A stretch of DNA of 64,000 nucleotides from Closterium sp. NIES-65 (lineage: Eukaryota > Streptophyta > Zygnematophyceae > Desmidiales > Closteriaceae): the NCBI GenBank assembly GCA_948144175.1, contig CANXME010002486.1:3906001-3970000 (forward strand), given 5' to 3'. The translations under genes were made by a program, and so were the position numbers. Shown in pieces: positions 62,531-64,000 of the stretch (its first letter is position 1; each line of letters begins with the position of its first letter). The notes beneath the pieces are model-generated. The model searched no databases. It had not been told where the DNA came from and was given only the letters and a program-made list of their open reading frames with translations.

Positions 62531-62737
62531 GGGAGTATTGGAGTAAATAAATTGATTTATGGAATTCAATAGTTTGAATAGTAAATAACTATAGTAGTAT
62601 CGTAGTATTATCATAGGTGAATGTTACTGTAGCATGTATCCCTTCGCATAAGTTACATGTTGTAGCGCAAACAGTTTTGTGACTGTTCGTGTGAGAGAGG
62701 AAACATGTTAATTTTTTCAATTCCTTTCCTCGCCATC
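62531..62737 (+). repeat. Possible partial 3' LTR of RLC-10
   Basis: AT-rich; begins right after the candidate polypurine tract with TATTGGAGTAAATAAATTG, resembling common copia LTR starts (TGTTGGAGT). No second copy in the window, so only a suggestion. Confidence 0.35.
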
Positions 62738-63240
62738 TACTCAGCACTTGAATGATGCGAAGCGTGTCCTGCGCTACCTCTCCGGCTCTAAATCTTTTGG
62801 TCTCTTCTTTCATGGACATGAGCATGGTAGTGTCTTGCATGGTTTCACGGATGTGTATCGGGAAGGTCCTCTTTCAAAGCGGAATTCCACTGGACGCTAC
62901 ATGTTTGTGATAGCGGGAGCAGCTATTTCTTGGCAATCGAAGAAGCAAGGTTGTGTGGCATTATCTTCAACGGAGGCGGAGTATATGACTGTGATGCAAG
63001 GAGCAAGAGAGGCTGTGTGGTTGCAAGGGTTGCTGACAGAGTTGGGTCTTCCCCAACATGAGCCGACCATTCTGCACATTGATAACACATTGGCGATCGC
63101 CTTGAGAAAAAATCCGGCCTTTCATGGATGCACAAAGCACATTGATACCTAGTATCACTACATTCGGGAGCTGATTAAGAACAAAGTTGTGACACCGGCC
63201 TACAGCAGCACCACGGACCAGGCTGCTAACTTTCTGACTA
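62738..63240 (+). pseudogene. RLC-11: copia RNase H fragment
   Basis: Encodes LNDAKRVLRYLSGSKSFGL, RNSTGRYMFVIAGAAISW, VALSSTEAEYMTVMQGAREA, TILHIDNTLAIALRKNPAFH and, after a TAG at 63150-63152, YHYIRELIKNKVV and TTDQAANFLTNILP. This is the RNase H end of a copia element unrelated to the short-LTR family and distinct from RLC-10. The first catalytic Asp position reads GFTDVYREG (D present). It abuts RLC-10's probable LTR, so the two fragments are likely separate insertions. Confidence 0.87.
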
Positions 63241-63441
63241 ACATACTCCCCCGCCATCTCTTTCTTCTTGGCCGCCACCGCGCCGGATTGATGTCGATCG
63301 ATTCTCTCGAGTGCTTCTGTATTGCTGTCTTTTCCGCTCCTTCATCTCGCTCTGAGGGTCAGCAGTGCGGGAGGGGTTTTGGAATGAGCTGCTGCTGCTG
63401 CTGCTGCTCGAGTGGCACCAGGGTGGTGGGAAAGTTTTCAC

Positions 63442-63461
63442 GTGGCGAAAATTTTCGCCAC
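63442..63461. repeat. Perfect 20-bp palindrome
   Basis: GTGGCGAAAATTTTCGCCAC is its own reverse complement. It could form a cruciform or bind a dimeric factor; no partner copy seen. Confidence 0.85.
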
Positions 63462-63667
63462 AGTTTCCTCGTCAGCCAAAATTTGAATTTGCATAAAGGC
63501 ATCCAGCAACATTACCCATTCGCCACCTCACCGTCCTTAAACTCCAGTCAGCAAGGCACCATTCCATTTTCACCCAATATAAATTAATCAATCCTCCACC
63601 TCATCTCTTCTCCAGTCCTCTTCAACCTTCTCATCCCAAACTCCACCACTCAATCGAAAGATTTCCT

Positions 63668-63778
63668 CACCAAGCTTTAAATTCAAGGCCACATTCATTC
63701 CACTCACCAAGCCTTAAATTCAAGGCCACATTCATCCCACTCACTAAGCCTTCACTTCAAGGCCACATTCATCACCCC
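63668..63778 (+). repeat. Three tandem 37-bp repeats
   Basis: Units start at 63668, 63705 and 63742 (caccaagc.tta.attcaag core, then gccacattcat.cc). A shorter related 'caagctct' motif recurs further right. Confidence 0.88.
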
Positions 63779-64000
63779 CACGTATCCAACTCAACCAATC
63801 ACAATCTTTCATCTCCTCATTCCTCATCCAACCTTAAACTCCACCAAATACAAGGAGGGTTCACCACATTCTTCACACCCAAGCTCTCTACAAGCTCCAT
63901 TACAAGCTCTCTCAAGGCCACCTTCAAAGTCCTTATGCCTAACTCCTAAGGCTGCACTCATACCACCAACCTCTCCCAACCCAAGCTCATAGCCATGTTC

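Larger units (their letters stand above)
63241..64000. other. AT-richer right edge with a (CTG)7 run, palindrome and TATA-like site
   Basis: No protein family recognised. It holds a CTG run (about 63391-63411), a 20-bp palindrome, a TATA-like AATATAAATTAATC at about 63578-63591 followed by a C/T-rich stretch and 37-bp repeats, ending at an ATG near 63995. The layout could be a promoter and leader of a gene or LTR beyond the edge; nothing proves it. Confidence 0.4.

Overview
The window looks like an accessory, repeat-filled stretch of a green-lineage (plant or streptophyte-alga) nuclear genome. I found no convincing single-copy host gene, rRNA, functional tRNA or CRISPR array. Almost every coding trace belongs to LTR retrotransposons: Ty1/copia elements primed from the plant-type site TGGTATCAGAGC, and Ty3/gypsy elements, one with a chromodomain and one with a DNA methyltransferase domain. 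Very GC-rich copia elements alternate with AT-richer gypsy remnants. Copia polyproteins with Gly-rich Gag tails and Ala/Gly/Glu/Pro repeat linkers, together with a methyltransferase-bearing gypsy, suggest a charophyte (possibly zygnematophyte) alga, but the species cannot be fixed from this sequence.

Layout. RLC-1 (minus; 1-2298 plus 14820-16213) is split by RLC-2 (plus; 2304-14814), which is itself split by RLC-3 (plus; 2976-10207). RLG-1, a gypsy Gag fragment with primer site and partial LTR (minus; 17787-19489), follows. RLC-4 (minus; 19490-26942) carries a 347-bp miniature LTR element, TRIM-1 (24257-24603). RLC-5 (minus; 27499-33579) lies in AT-rich DNA. Then come a decayed copia Gag (RLC-6, 33580-34874), a gypsy chromodomain tail (RLG-2) with a 431-bp tandem LTR-like duplication, and RLC-7 (plus; 36182-43016). 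RLC-8 (minus; 43152-49029) and RLC-9 (minus; 52347-58854) are young copia elements; with RLC-7 they interrupt RLG-3, a plus-strand gypsy element (leader pieces from 36085, Gag at 49129, integrase to about 60840). The right edge holds copia fragments RLC-10 (with a solo LTR of the TRIM family, 61479-61617) and RLC-11, then AT-rich DNA with 37-bp repeats.

Insertions are supported by short direct duplications: GAAAG (RLC-2), CCGCG/CTGCG (RLC-3), TCAAT/TAAAT (RLC-4), ACCAG (TRIM-1), CGACA (RLC-5), GGAGA (RLC-7), GATAC (RLC-9), AGGAT (solo TRIM LTR) and an anomalous 26-bp duplication (RLC-8). RLC-2, 3, 4, 5 and 7 form one family with very short LTRs (about 122-136 bp) on 6-7 kb bodies; four of them have a hairpin just after the primer site whose sequence differs while pairing is kept.

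Most notable: (1) RLG-3 has a C5-cytosine DNA methyltransferase domain between protease and reverse transcriptase, now broken by stops and frameshifts; (2) TRIM-1 places an RNA polymerase III A box in its LTR and a perfect B box in its internal region at tRNA-like spacing, with the reverse-transcription primer site between them; (3) RLC-9 is intact and RLC-8 nearly so, making them the best candidates for recent activity.
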